Assembly (NCBI RefSeq): GCF_039539445.1
Contig: NZ_BAABDD010000008.1
Span: 62,001-126,000 of the forward strand
Direction: 5' to 3'
DNA: 64,000 bases
From: Salinactinospora qingdaonensis
GTDB lineage: Bacteria; Actinomycetota; Actinomycetes; Streptosporangiales; Streptosporangiaceae
Position 1 is the first letter of the stretch. Each line of letters starts with the position of its first letter. Positions 51,917 to 60,851 of the stretch are shown piece by piece. The notes under the pieces were generated by a model. It worked only from the letters and a program-made list of their open reading frames with translations, had not been told where the DNA came from and did no database searches. The translations under genes and the position numbers were made by a program.

Positions 51917-53926
51917 CTAGGCCGCACCAACCTCCTCGCGGAGTTCCGCCACGGTGGTCACGGGAGCTCGGCAGGTGAAACCGGTACACACGTAGGCTGC
52001 CGGCTGGCCCGCCACCAAGGGGCGATCACGGAGCAGCCCGATCCCCTTATCGTCGTGACCGTCGCCGCGGCTGACCACGGCGCCAGGGGCCACAGCCATG
52101 AGGGCCGCACGGTGCAGACTGTCGGTGTCGGGATCGGCCTCGGAGCCGACCACCGCGATCTCCAGGGGCCCTGAAAGGAAAGCCTCGGCGACTGCCATCC
52201 CCCACCCGGCAAAGCGCGGCACCTTGCGGGCCAGTGTGGTGACCGGCGCCAACGCCGCGGCAGTCGCGTCGCGGTGGCGCGGGGACCCGGTGAGGGCCGC
52301 GTAACTGGCCAGGGCGCCCGCAGCCGCGAACGCGCCCGAGGGGGTGGCGTTGTCGGTGGGGTCCTGGGGGCGGTTGAACAGGGCCTCGGCGTCGTCAGCG
52401 GTGTCGTAGAAGCCGCCGTTGCCGTCGGGAAAGTGGCGCAGCACCGCGTCGAGCAGCTCGCCGGCCGTGGCGACCCACTCCGGCTCGCCGGTGACGCCGT
52501 GCAGCACGAGCAGACCTTCGGCGACATCAGCGTAGTCTTCCAGCACGCCGGCGCTGTCCCCAGCGACGCCGTCGCGTGACGTGCGCACGATCCGACCGTC
52601 ACGGATGTGCAGGTCGGTGAGGAGCCGCGCGGTGGCGCGGGCGCGCTCCACCAGATCCGGGCGCGCTAACAGCGCCCCCGTCTCGGCCAGAGCCGCGATT
52701 GCCAGCCCGTTCCAGGCCGCTACCACCTTGTCATCGCGCGCGGGGGCGACGCGGGTGGCGCGGGCGGCGAGCAGTTGGGCGCGCACACGGGCGTAGCGCT
52801 CGGGTTCTTCCCGCGGACGGCTCGCTTCGGGCAGGCGCAGCACGGAACGGCCGCGCTCGAACGTGCCGGCTTCGGTGACGCCGAACACTTCGGCTGCCCA
52901 CGCCCCGTCGTCGGGCCCCAAGACCTCACGCAGCTGGGCAGGGGTCCACACGTAGTAGCGCCCCTCTTCCCCCTCGCTGTCGGCGTCGAGGGCAGAGGCG
53001 AAGCCGCCCTGGGGGGTGAGCAGGTCGGCGACCATCCAGTCGCACGTCTCCACCGCCACTCGCTTGGCCGTCTCGTCGCCGGTGGCGCGCCACAGGTGGG
53101 CGTAGGCGCGGGCGAGGAGCGCGTTGTCGTAGAGCATCTTCTCGAAGTGGGGCACGATCCACTGGGCATCGACCGAATACCGAGCGAAGCCGCCGCCGAG
53201 CTGGTCGTACATCCCGCCCCGGGCCATGGCATGGGCGGTGTGGGTGGCCATGTGCAGGGCTGAGGTGTCGGTATCGGCACCGCCGGTGCGGGCATGGTGG
53301 CGCAGCAGGAACTCCATGACCATGGCTGGCGGGAATTTGGGGGAGGTGCCGTAGCCACCGTTGACGTTGTCGTAGGTATCGGCGAGGACGCGCACCGCCT
53401 CGTCAAGGTCTTCGGAGGTGGGGGCCGGCCCGGTTCCCGGGGTGCGTGGCGCGGCGAGCGCATCGACGATCCGGCGGCCCTGCTCAAGGACGTCGTCGCG
53501 CTTGTTGTTCCACGCCTGGGTGACGCCGGCCAGGAGACGGTGGAAGTGGTCGCGGGGGAAGTAGGTGCCGCAGTAGAAAGGTGCGCCTTCGGGGGTGAGG
53601 AAGGCGGTCATAGGCCAGCCGGCCTGGCCTGTCATGGCTTGGGTGGCTTCAAGGTAGACGGCGTCGACGTCGGGGCGCTCCTCCCGGTCGACCTTGACGT
53701 TGACGAAATTGGCGTTCATCAACTCCGCGGTCTGCGGGTCCTCGAACGACTCGTGTGCCATGACGTGGCACCAATGGCAGGCCGCGTAGCCGACGGAGAG
53801 CAGGACAGGGACGTCGCGCTGCCGTGCCTCGGCGAACGCTTCATCGCCCCAGGGAAACCAGTCCACCGGGTTGTCGGCGTGCTGGAGCAGGTAGGGGCTG
53901 GTGGCCGTGGCGAGACGATTCGACAT
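51917..53926 (-). CDS. DUF255 / thioredoxin-domain protein (YyaL, SSP411 family)
   Basis: A 669-aa protein. An N-terminal thioredoxin-like domain (about 1-165) has SPYLLQHADNPVDWFPWG and the double-Cys CHWCHVM motif, then an alpha-barrel of the six-hairpin glycosidase type with YDQLGGGFARYSVDAQW and ARDDKVVAAWNGLAIAALAE. The family is found from bacteria to mammals (spermatogenesis-associated protein 20) and its reaction is not settled. The ATG at 53926 is chosen since homologs start at this point. It is separated from mca by an intergenic region and a small TM gene. Confidence 0.93.
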   Translation of the reverse strand: MSNRLATATSPYLLQHADNPVDWFPWGDEAFAEARQRDVPVLLSVGYAACHWCHVMAHESFEDPQTAELMNANFVNVKVDREERPDVDAVYLEATQAMTGQAGWPMTAFLTPEGAPFYCGTYFPRDHFHRLLAGVTQAWNNKRDDVLEQGRRIVDALAAPRTPGTGPAPTSEDLDEAVRVLADTYDNVNGGYGTSPKFPPAMVMEFLLRHHARTGGADTDTSALHMATHTAHAMARGGMYDQLGGGFARYSVDAQWIVPHFEKMLYDNALLARAYAHLWRATGDETAKRVAVETCDWMVADLLTPQGGFASALDADSEGEEGRYYVWTPAQLREVLGPDDGAWAAEVFGVTEAGTFERGRSVLRLPEASRPREEPERYARVRAQLLAARATRVAPARDDKVVAAWNGLAIAALAETGALLARPDLVERARATARLLTDLHIRDGRIVRTSRDGVAGDSAGVLEDYADVAEGLLVLHGVTGEPEWVATAGELLDAVLRHFPDGNGGFYDTADDAEALFNRPQDPTDNATPSGAFAAAGALASYAALTGSPRHRDATAAALAPVTTLARKVPRFAGWGMAVAEAFLSGPLEIAVVGSEADPDTDSLHRAALMAVAPGAVVSRGDGHDDKGIGLLRDRPLVAGQPAAYVCTGFTCRAPVTTVAELREEVGAA

Positions 53927-54119
53927 GCCCCCACTCTGCCCGAGGAATTCGCAACGACACACGCCGCCCCGCGTTGGTTCGCGTTCGGGTCCGGATGGCC
54001 GGAGCGTGTGGCCGCGGCGCGCGTCTGCCGACGCCAAGCGCCGACCGGTGCGGGCAGCGCTGCACGCGAGCAGTTCCTCGCCCCGGCGCCGTTGGAGGCG
54101 CCGGGGCTAAAAAAGCGCG

Positions 54120-54338
54120 TCAGCCTTGGTCGTTGTCGTGGTCGCTGTCGCGGCCGGTGGACTGGGCGAAGTCGCTGGAGCGCGCTATCTGCATGTGTTT
54201 ACGCATGTTCTTCATGAGGAAGTACAGCGCTGCGCCGATGGCGGCCACGATCAGGAAACCGAGCACGCCAGGTGTGACGGTGTCGGCCATGACCTCGCTG
54301 TCGGCGAGCGCGATCGCTAAGGCGTTCATACCTGTCAT
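54120..54338 (-). CDS. Small single-TM protein coupled to mca
   Basis: A 72-aa protein: a short outer start, one TM helix (about 22-43) and a charged Asp/Ser-rich cytoplasmic tail starting MKNMRKHM. Its ATG overlaps the mca stop (ATGA), so it is translated with mca. Small membrane proteins at this place after mca are seen in actinobacteria and carry no known function. Confidence 0.7.
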   Translation of the reverse strand: MTGMNALAIALADSEVMADTVTPGVLGFLIVAAIGAALYFLMKNMRKHMQIARSSDFAQSTGRDSDHDNDQG

Positions 54339-55213
54339 GTTTCCACCGTTTCGCGCACCCCTGCGAAGAGGTCGTCTTCGGGCACATCGGTGTCGACCAG
54401 CGAGCGGGCCAGGTGGTAGTCCTCATAGGGCCAGGCTTCGCTTTGAATGTCGAGCGGCACGGCGAACCAGAAACTGTTGGGGTCGATCTGGGTGGCGTGG
54501 GCGATGAGGGCGCGGTCGCGCGTCTCGAAGTACTCGTCGCACTCGACCTGCGTGGTGATCTCCCACTCTGTGAGCTTACGCTCTTTGATCCGCTCCATGA
54601 AGTCGGCGAACGGGTTCTCCAATCCCCGCTTGTCCATCAATTCGGCGATGCGCTTGAAGCGTTGGCGGGGGAAGGAAACGTGGTAGTAGAGCTTGAGGGG
54701 CTGCCACGGTTGACCGGACTCGGGGTAGCGGTCGGGGTCGCCGGCGGCCTCGAACGCCTCGACGGAAACCTTGTTGCACATGATGTGGTCGGGGTGGGGG
54801 TAGCCGCCCTTCTCGTCGTAGGTGGTGACGACGTGGGGGCGGAAGGAGCGGATCGAGCGCACCAGGGGCTCGGCCGCGACGTTCAAAGGTTGCAGTGCGA
54901 AGCACCCCTCGGGTAGCGGCGGCGGGGGGTCGCCCTCGGGCAGGCCGGAATCGACGAAGCCGGCGAACTCTTGCTCGACGCCGAGAATACGGCGGGCCTC
55001 GGCCATCTCGTCACGGCGCACCTCGGCGATGTTCTCGCGGATTTCGGGCCGGTCCATAGCAGGGTTGAGGATAGAACCACGCTCGCCACCTGTGAGAGTG
55101 ACCACGAGCACCTCGGCTCCCTCATTGACGTAGCGCACCATCGTCGCTGCGCCCTTGCTGGACTCATCATCGGGGTGGGCATGCACAGCCATTAGTCGCA
55201 AGCGCTCGGGCAC
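54335..55213 (-). CDS. mca: Mycothiol S-conjugate amidase
   Basis: A 292-aa zinc amidase of the LmbE/PIG-L family that cleaves mycothiol conjugates for detoxification. The metal site is visible as HAHPDDESSKGAA near residue 11 and HPDH near 145, with the GSILNP loop following TGGERG. MshB, the deacetylase paralogue, differs in these loops and in neighbours. GTG at 55213 with GAGGG upstream is used. It is divergent from the DUF4307 gene, a common actinobacterial arrangement, and it is direct evidence of a mycothiol producer. Confidence 0.95.
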   Translation of the reverse strand: MPERLRLMAVHAHPDDESSKGAATMVRYVNEGAEVLVVTLTGGERGSILNPAMDRPEIRENIAEVRRDEMAEARRILGVEQEFAGFVDSGLPEGDPPPPLPEGCFALQPLNVAAEPLVRSIRSFRPHVVTTYDEKGGYPHPDHIMCNKVSVEAFEAAGDPDRYPESGQPWQPLKLYYHVSFPRQRFKRIAELMDKRGLENPFADFMERIKERKLTEWEITTQVECDEYFETRDRALIAHATQIDPNSFWFAVPLDIQSEAWPYEDYHLARSLVDTDVPEDDLFAGVRETVET

Positions 55214-55374
55214 GGAAGAATCCCTCGGGTGAGTAGTGAAGCCGATGTGAACTGCTCCGGCATGGCGGCCCGGCGATGGCCTGAGGCCGGAGCAAGTTCC
55301 GGTATGGGCGACGCGGCACCTGCTGAGCCGGAGCTATCTTAGACAACGTAGATCCCACGTTCGGAGATTCCCGT

Positions 55375-55797
55375 ATGCCGTCCACACCCCGCACCTCCAC
55401 ATCCGACACCGAGCGGCCCCAAGGACAGCGTCGTCTCGGGAACCGTCCGGTGTTCTTCTTCATGGCGGTGATCGTGGCGACTGTCTTCACCGTTGGTTGG
55501 GGGATCGCGCTGATGAACTACAGCGGCACATTCGGGCAGGTGTCGTATCAGACACTGACATGGCAGGTCGACTCAGCCGAGCAGGCGGCCATAAGCTTCG
55601 AGGTCAACACAGCCAAGCCAGCGCTGTGCTTGATCACCGCCACCGACAGCCGGCATGTGCGTGTGGGACAAAAAGAGGTCTCCGTCAACCCGGGGCTGCA
55701 CACGGTACGGGCGGAGATCGAGACGATCAGGCAAGCGGCAACGGTTGAAGTCGTCTCATGCAGGGAACAGGGTCGAGATAGCGAAGCCGCAGATTGA
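55375..55797 (+). CDS. DUF4307 membrane protein
   Basis: A 140-aa protein. A polar start, one TM helix (about 26-47), then a small beta-rich extracytoplasmic domain with one conserved Cys pair region (ALCLITATDSRHVRVGQKEV; VVSCREQG). The family is actinobacterial, usually between mca and greA, as here. Function is unknown. Confidence 0.82.
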   Translation: MPSTPRTSTSDTERPQGQRRLGNRPVFFFMAVIVATVFTVGWGIALMNYSGTFGQVSYQTLTWQVDSAEQAAISFEVNTAKPALCLITATDSRHVRVGQKEVSVNPGLHTVRAEIETIRQAATVEVVSCREQGRDSEAAD

Positions 55798-55942
55798 TTG
55801 CCCGTAATCCCCACACCGTTTAGCTGGCACTACTCCTCCGTTCACCGGCAGCGCCGCCGGTTCCCCGAGCGCGTCACCAGCGATCCTTAGGGGCATAACC
55901 CGCGCACGAGCGCGACGGTGGCACGCTCGTGGCCTGGTGAGG

Positions 55943-55960
55943 CAGGGTTTCATAACCCTG
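55943..55960 (+). promoter_or_regulatory. Hairpin upstream of greA
   Basis: CAGGGTT-TCAT-AACCCTG, a perfect 7-bp stem, 85 bases before the greA start. A second inverted repeat CACGAGC...GCTCGTG lies just before it (55905-55931). They may end the DUF4307 transcript or lie in the greA leader. Confidence 0.4.
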
Positions 55961-56044
55961 GTGGACGGAGGGCACGGTGCTAATCTCGTAAGTTCAACTG
56001 CGTTCGAGAGGGGACGCAGTCCCTAGATGCACGAGGGAGTTCCC

Positions 56045-56545
56045 GTGACCGAGACCCGCGATGACAACGTCACCTGGCTGACGCAGGAGGCGTACGACCG
56101 GCTCACAGCGGAGCTGGAGCACCTCTCGGGACCTGGTCGCATCGAGATCGCCGATCGGATCGAAGCCGCGCGCGAAGAGGGCGACCTGCGTGAGAACGGC
56201 GGTTACCACGCCGCCAAGGAGGAGCAGGGAAAGATCGAGGCGCGCATCATTCAATTGCAGCAGATCTTGAATAATGCGCGTGTCGGCGAGGCTCCTCGAA
56301 GCGCGGGTGTCGTCGGTCCCGGTATGACCGTGACCATCAAATTCGAGGGTGACGACGACGAGGTCACCTTCCTGCTCGCCTCGCGTGAGGAGAGCGGCGC
56401 ACCGATCGATGTCTACTCCCCCAAGTCGCCACTGGGCGGCGCCATCAACGGCAAGAAGATCGGTGAGAAAGTCACCTATCCCCTGCCCAACGGGCGCAAC
56501 GCCACGGTCGAGATCATCGACGCCGTTCCCTACGGGGAGGCCTAG
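56045..56545 (+). CDS. greA: Transcription elongation factor GreA
   Basis: 166 aa. An N-terminal coiled coil (about 10-85) enters the RNA polymerase secondary channel; its tip has the acidic pair in AREEGDLRENGGY that triggers transcript cleavage. The C-terminal FKBP-like domain ends with PLGGAINGKKIGEKV. GTG at 56045 with GAGGGAG six bases upstream is the start; the ATG at 56027 is less well placed. Followed by a strong terminator. Confidence 0.95.
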   Translation: MTETRDDNVTWLTQEAYDRLTAELEHLSGPGRIEIADRIEAAREEGDLRENGGYHAAKEEQGKIEARIIQLQQILNNARVGEAPRSAGVVGPGMTVTIKFEGDDDEVTFLLASREESGAPIDVYSPKSPLGGAINGKKIGEKVTYPLPNGRNATVEIIDAVPYGEA

Positions 56546-56564
56546 AGTCCCGAGGCGACATGCG

Positions 56565-56595
56565 GGAAGGGGGTGGCTCTCGGCCACCCCCTTCC
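56565..56595 (+). terminator. 13-bp-stem terminator after greA
   Basis: GGAAGGGGGTGGC and GCCACCCCCTTCC pair perfectly with loop TCTCG, 20 bp past the greA stop. No T-run. Confidence 0.85.
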
Positions 56596-56692
56596 GCGTT
56601 GGGTAGCGAGCGTGCGGCACATTGGACGATTCGGTCCGGTTGTCGACACAATTTTGCGGTTCGCAGTAACCACAAAAGGAACATCGATCACC

Positions 56693-57304
56693 GTGCACGA
56701 TTCTTACGGCTCTTACGGCCCCCAGCCCCAGATGGGGCCCCCGGCAGGCACCCCCTACCCACCTCCCGCCACCGGCGGGTACCAGCCCGTGGGCTACGGC
56801 TCCCCCCAACAGCCGCCTTACGGCCCGGCCCAAGGGCCAGAGTTGGCCACGTGGGGCCTGCGCTTGGGGGCCTACATCATCGACGCCATCGTCAGCGTCA
56901 TCCTGGTCTATGCGCTGATGTTCGTGACCACGCTGGGCGCCACGGGATTGAGCTTCGCCATCGATCCGACAGGCATGGACAGCGACACGCTGCCGCCCGT
57001 CTTCTTCGTGCTGCTCGTGGTCGCCATCGGCCTGTCGCTCTTCGGACAGTTCTGCTATTTCTGGCTACCGACGATGCGCTGGGGCAAGACACTGGGCAAG
57101 GCCGCCGTCGGGATCAGGGCGGTCTCGTTGGCGACCGGACAGCCGCCCAGTGCAGGCGCCGCAGCGCTACGCTACCTCGTCTTCGCGGGCATGGCGTGTA
57201 TCCCGTTCGGTGGCCTGCTCGACGGCCTGTGGCCGCTGTGGGACCAGCCCTACCAGCAGGCGATCCACGACAAAGCGGGCAAAACCTGCGTCATTCGGGG
57301 ATAA
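56693..57304 (+). CDS. RDD family membrane protein
   Basis: 203 aa. A Tyr/Gly/Pro/Gln-rich cytoplasmic start (about 1-50), then an RDD domain with four TM helices: LGAYIIDAIVSVILVYALM, then a second near 100-120, then MRWGKTLGKAAVGIRAV typical of the family, and a C-terminal HDKAGKTCVI. The role is not known; RDD proteins are proposed transport or accessory factors. GTG start with AAGGA upstream. It and the next gene are likely a tandem duplication. Confidence 0.85.
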   Translation: MHDSYGSYGPQPQMGPPAGTPYPPPATGGYQPVGYGSPQQPPYGPAQGPELATWGLRLGAYIIDAIVSVILVYALMFVTTLGATGLSFAIDPTGMDSDTLPPVFFVLLVVAIGLSLFGQFCYFWLPTMRWGKTLGKAAVGIRAVSLATGQPPSAGAAALRYLVFAGMACIPFGGLLDGLWPLWDQPYQQAIHDKAGKTCVIRG

Positions 57305-57374
57305 GACGCCAGCGGGGAGCAGCTATCGGAGAATTCACCTTCCGGTACGCCGGTGGTGTGCAGATAATGCTCAG

Positions 57375-57974
57375 GTGAGCAACCAACCCTGGCAGTACCC
57401 ACCTTCCTCCTATGGTGGCCCCCCGCCACCCCCGAGCCAGCCTCCTCGCCCGCCCTACGGCGCGGGCGGGTGGCAGGCCGGCGTCGCGGGGATGGCCACC
57501 GGGCCGAGAATCGCGAGCTTCGGCTCTCGGCTGGGCGCGCGGCTCATCGACGGCATCGCTGTGAGCGTCCTGGCGTTCGTGCTGCTGCTCGTCCTCCTCA
57601 TCGGTGTCTTCCTCATAGAACCCTCAGCGCGGCACTACACCTCCGAGGACTTCGACACCGCCGTGGGCGTGCTGATCCTCTTCGGCTTGGGTCTCGTGGT
57701 GTTCTTCTACGACTGGTTCTGCCACATCGCGTGGGGCAGAACCCTCGGCAAAGCGCTGCTGGGACTCAAGGTGGTCCGTACTGACGGCGGCCGAGTACGA
57801 CAGGGGCAGACGGCCGGACGCGCCGCCGTGTTCGGCCTGCCCCACTCGGTGTGGGTCATCGGGTGGGTGTTCCTGCTCATCGACTGCGCCTGGGTGCTCG
57901 CCGACACGTCGCGCGCTCAAGCGCTGCACGACAAGATGTGCCACACCCTGGTGATCCGCACCCGCGACTCCTAA
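57375..57974 (+). CDS. RDD family membrane protein (paralogue of the preceding gene)
   Basis: A 199-aa protein with the same plan as its neighbour: a Pro/Tyr/Gly-rich start, RDD domain with SRLGARLIDGIAVSVLAFVLL, AWGRTLGKALLGLKVV and the ending HDKMCHTLVI. The shared order and the 70-bp distance suggest local duplication followed by divergence. GTG start at 57375 is inferred from the SNQPWQYPP N-terminus. Convergent with the FIST gene. Confidence 0.82.
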   Translation: MSNQPWQYPPSSYGGPPPPPSQPPRPPYGAGGWQAGVAGMATGPRIASFGSRLGARLIDGIAVSVLAFVLLLVLLIGVFLIEPSARHYTSEDFDTAVGVLILFGLGLVVFFYDWFCHIAWGRTLGKALLGLKVVRTDGGRVRQGQTAGRAAVFGLPHSVWVIGWVFLLIDCAWVLADTSRAQALHDKMCHTLVIRTRDS

Positions 57975-58019
57975 GACCGCCGCCCGGCAGACGAGCCCGG
58001 CGAACCGGCCCCTCGCCTT

Positions 58020-59180
58020 TCAGTGCTCGAACGCCAGCAGGCAGGCGGTGAAGCTGTGGACATGGTTGCGACCGGCCACCGGCCCGATCTCGCCAGCGGC
58101 GAAAAAGCCGGTGACCGGGCTGATCCCCAGCGCCTGGCGCACGCACCGAACATCGTGGTCGGCCGAGGGGAACATGGTGGCGCCCCGGCCGTTGCAGGAG
58201 AACAGCAACGCCGCTGAGGCGCGAGCACCGGTACCTGCGCTGAAGGCGCGTAGCCGCTCCATCAGGTCGGCCTCGGCGGTGTCGGTATCGCGGACCTGGA
58301 ACCGCACCGTCTGGCCGACCTCGACAACGTCGCTGATACTGATGGAGCCCATCTCGGGGTCGGCGCCGATGACGCCGCGAATGAGGAAGTCGCCGCGCTC
58401 GTACTCATCGGCGTACTCGTCCATAGCGATACCGATGTGCAGCCCTTGGGCGGCCAGATCCTGCTCCTGCTCGGGAAGGGAGTTGACCAGGCTCTCCAAC
58501 CGTTCATAGGCCGGTGTGCCGGCGAGTTCCAGCACGACGTTGCCCTCGGCCTTGGTGACGGCCATTGCGGGACCGATCGGCCGACACCCTTGGCTGACGG
58601 TGGTGCCCACGACACCGCGCCCGCCCAGGAGCAGCCCGACGGCGCCGTTGTCGGCGAAGTGGCCCTGCAAGAACAGCCGGACCGACTCCCTGCCGTGCAC
58701 GCCGCCGGCGAGGCCGCCGACGATGGGCAGGCCGCCCAGCGCCTCGGTCGAGCGCCGGACGAAGGAGTGGGCCGGGAATTCGTACGGGTTGGTGAGCAGC
58801 AGCATGGCGCGATCGTCGGGGGAGGGCTCGCTCATGCCGATGACGGCGATGTGGTCCTCTTCCGGGACGGCGTCGAGCTGGAAGGGCGTGATGGTGACCT
58901 CGGGCAGAACCGCCGCCCACACGCTGACTCCGCCCTGCTCTTCGACGGCGCGGCCACCGCCGATGACACCGGTGGAGCTGCACCCGATGGTGGTGGCGCC
59001 GCCCGCCAGGGACATGGCGCGCTCACCGGCGAGGCGCACCTCTTCGGGGTCGGTGCCGCTGACAAAGACGCACATCAGGTCGGCGGCCTCGTCGAGTTGG
59101 GCGAGCGCGTCGAGGGCGGCGCGTTCGGCCGCGCTCACGAGGTCGGTACCTGTGGCCAGGGCGTCGCCGAAACGGGCCAC
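58020..59180 (-). CDS. FIST-domain sensory protein
   Basis: 386 aa. FIST_N (about 20-215) carries GCSSTGVIGGGRAVEEQGG and LPIVGGLAGGV; FIST_C (about 225-365) carries GIAMDEYADEYERGDFLIRG and ends LFSCNGRG...FPSADHDV and GFFAAGEIGPV. These domains are thought to bind small molecules, perhaps amino acids, in signalling proteins; here no kinase or receptor domain is attached. GTG at 59180 has AAGGAGG five bases upstream; the 69-codon longer frame is rejected. It is divergent from the AAA/vWA pair. Confidence 0.92.
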   Translation of the reverse strand: MARFGDALATGTDLVSAAERAALDALAQLDEAADLMCVFVSGTDPEEVRLAGERAMSLAGGATTIGCSSTGVIGGGRAVEEQGGVSVWAAVLPEVTITPFQLDAVPEEDHIAVIGMSEPSPDDRAMLLLTNPYEFPAHSFVRRSTEALGGLPIVGGLAGGVHGRESVRLFLQGHFADNGAVGLLLGGRGVVGTTVSQGCRPIGPAMAVTKAEGNVVLELAGTPAYERLESLVNSLPEQEQDLAAQGLHIGIAMDEYADEYERGDFLIRGVIGADPEMGSISISDVVEVGQTVRFQVRDTDTAEADLMERLRAFSAGTGARASAALLFSCNGRGATMFPSADHDVRCVRQALGISPVTGFFAAGEIGPVAGRNHVHSFTACLLAFEH

Positions 59181-59350
59181 CGTCGCCTCCTTGTCGTCGT
59201 CGCGGCCGTGCGAGTCGCGGTGCCGTCGCTGGGACCATACTCGCAACCACATCCCCTGAAACCCCCGTGAGCCTCTTCCTATTTCGTCATGTTCCGGGCG
59301 GGCCGCCTCCCAGCCGGGAGTGACAAGAGCCATAGGCGCGCTTGGCCGGC

Positions 59351-60802
59351 ATGCGTAGACTCGATCTCGTGTCCGTTGCCACTTCACACCCCAGTGACTC
59401 TTCCGGCTCCTCCCCTACGACCCTTGGCGCGCTGCGCTCCTCGGGACACGTCCACCGTTCGGTGAAAAACGAGGTCCGCGAGAACCTGCTGCGCCGGATG
59501 CGCGACGGTGACCGGCGTTTTCCCGGCATCGTCGGTTTTGACACGACCGTGCTGCCCCATCTGGAGCGGGCGCTGCTCGCCGGCCACGACGTCGTCTTGC
59601 TGGGCGAGCGAGGCCAGGGCAAGACTCGGCTGATCCGCACGCTGGTCGGGCTCCTCGACGAGTGGAGTCCCGTGGTGGCCGGCTGCCCCATCAACGACCA
59701 TCCGTACGCGCCCGAATGCGCCCAATGCCGCGCGCTGGCGGCTGAGGCCGGCGAAGAACTGCCGGTGGCCTGGCGCCACCGCGAAGACCGTTACGGCGAA
59801 AAGCTCGCTACGCCCGACACCAGCGTGGGCGACCTCATCGGCGACGTCGACCCCGTTCGGCTGGCCGAGGGGCGCAGTCTCGGAGACCCGCAGACCGTGC
59901 ACTACGGGCTGGTGCCCCGCGCCAACCGCGGGGTGTTCTGCCTTAACGAGCTGCCCGATCTCGCCGCGCGCATCCAGGTGGCGCTGCTCAACGTCCTTGA
60001 GGAACGCGACGTGCAGATCCGCGGCTACGCGCTGCGGCTCCCGCTCGATGTGCTGCTGGTGGCCAGTGCCAACCCCGAGGACTACACCAACCGCGGTCGC
60101 ATCATCACCCCGTTGAAGGACCGCTTCGGCGCCGAGATCCGCACCCACTACCCGCCGGAGCTGGCCGACGAGATGGCCCTCATCGCGCAGGAGGCCGATC
60201 TGGCGCACGGACCGGCGGTGCCGGCCCACCTGTTGGAGATCGTGGCGACCTTCGCGCGGCTGGTACGGGAGTCGCCCGCTGTCGACGACCGTTCCGGGGT
60301 CTCGGCGCGATTCGCCGTGGCCGCCATCGAGAACGTGGCCGCCTCGGCGGCGCGCCGCGCCGCGCTGGTGGGTGAGGAGCACCCGGTGGCGCGGGTGTGT
60401 GACCTGCCGCCGATGCTCCAGACCCTGCGGGGGAAGGTGGAGTTCGAGGTCGGTGAGGAGGGGCGCGAGGAGGAGGTACTCCACCACCTGCTGCGCCGCG
60501 CCACTGCCGAGACGTTCCGGCGCACGCTGGGCGGAGTCGACCTCGGCGGGCTCATCGACCGCTTCTCCGAAGGCGCCTCGGTGGAGTCGGGCGAGTTGGT
60601 CGACGGCATGGAGCTGCTGCACCGAGTGGGCCCCATGGCGGGGCTGGCTGAGCTGGTGGCCCGGGTCGCCCCCGAGGACGAGGACGCCGGCGAGACTCCG
60701 GGCTATGCCGCCGCCGCGGTGGAGTTCGCGCTGGAAGGCCTCTATCTGAACCGGCGGCTGTCCAAGGACACCGTCGAGGACCGCACCGTTTACCGGACTT
60801 GA
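59351..60802 (+). CDS. MoxR/ChlI-like AAA+ ATPase
   Basis: 483 aa. Walker A GERGQGKTRL near residue 88, Walker B GVFCLNELPDL near 200, sensor region ASANPEDYTNRGRIITPLKDR near 240. It contains a Cys/His cluster CPINDHPYAPECAQC at about 115-129 that looks like a metal-binding insert. AAA proteins of this type act with a von Willebrand A partner as chelatase-like or chaperone pairs, and the partner follows 49 bp downstream. The M. tuberculosis pair Rv0958/Rv0959 is similar in order and size from memory. Start is uncertain between ATG 59351 and GTG 59369. Confidence 0.85.
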   Translation: MRRLDLVSVATSHPSDSSGSSPTTLGALRSSGHVHRSVKNEVRENLLRRMRDGDRRFPGIVGFDTTVLPHLERALLAGHDVVLLGERGQGKTRLIRTLVGLLDEWSPVVAGCPINDHPYAPECAQCRALAAEAGEELPVAWRHREDRYGEKLATPDTSVGDLIGDVDPVRLAEGRSLGDPQTVHYGLVPRANRGVFCLNELPDLAARIQVALLNVLEERDVQIRGYALRLPLDVLLVASANPEDYTNRGRIITPLKDRFGAEIRTHYPPELADEMALIAQEADLAHGPAVPAHLLEIVATFARLVRESPAVDDRSGVSARFAVAAIENVAASAARRAALVGEEHPVARVCDLPPMLQTLRGKVEFEVGEEGREEEVLHHLLRRATAETFRRTLGGVDLGGLIDRFSEGASVESGELVDGMELLHRVGPMAGLAELVARVAPEDEDAGETPGYAAAAVEFALEGLYLNRRLSKDTVEDRTVYRT

Positions 60803-60851
60803 CCAGGCCGGGCCGGCGGCCCGCTCCGGAGAGCCGAGGGAGCTATCCGCG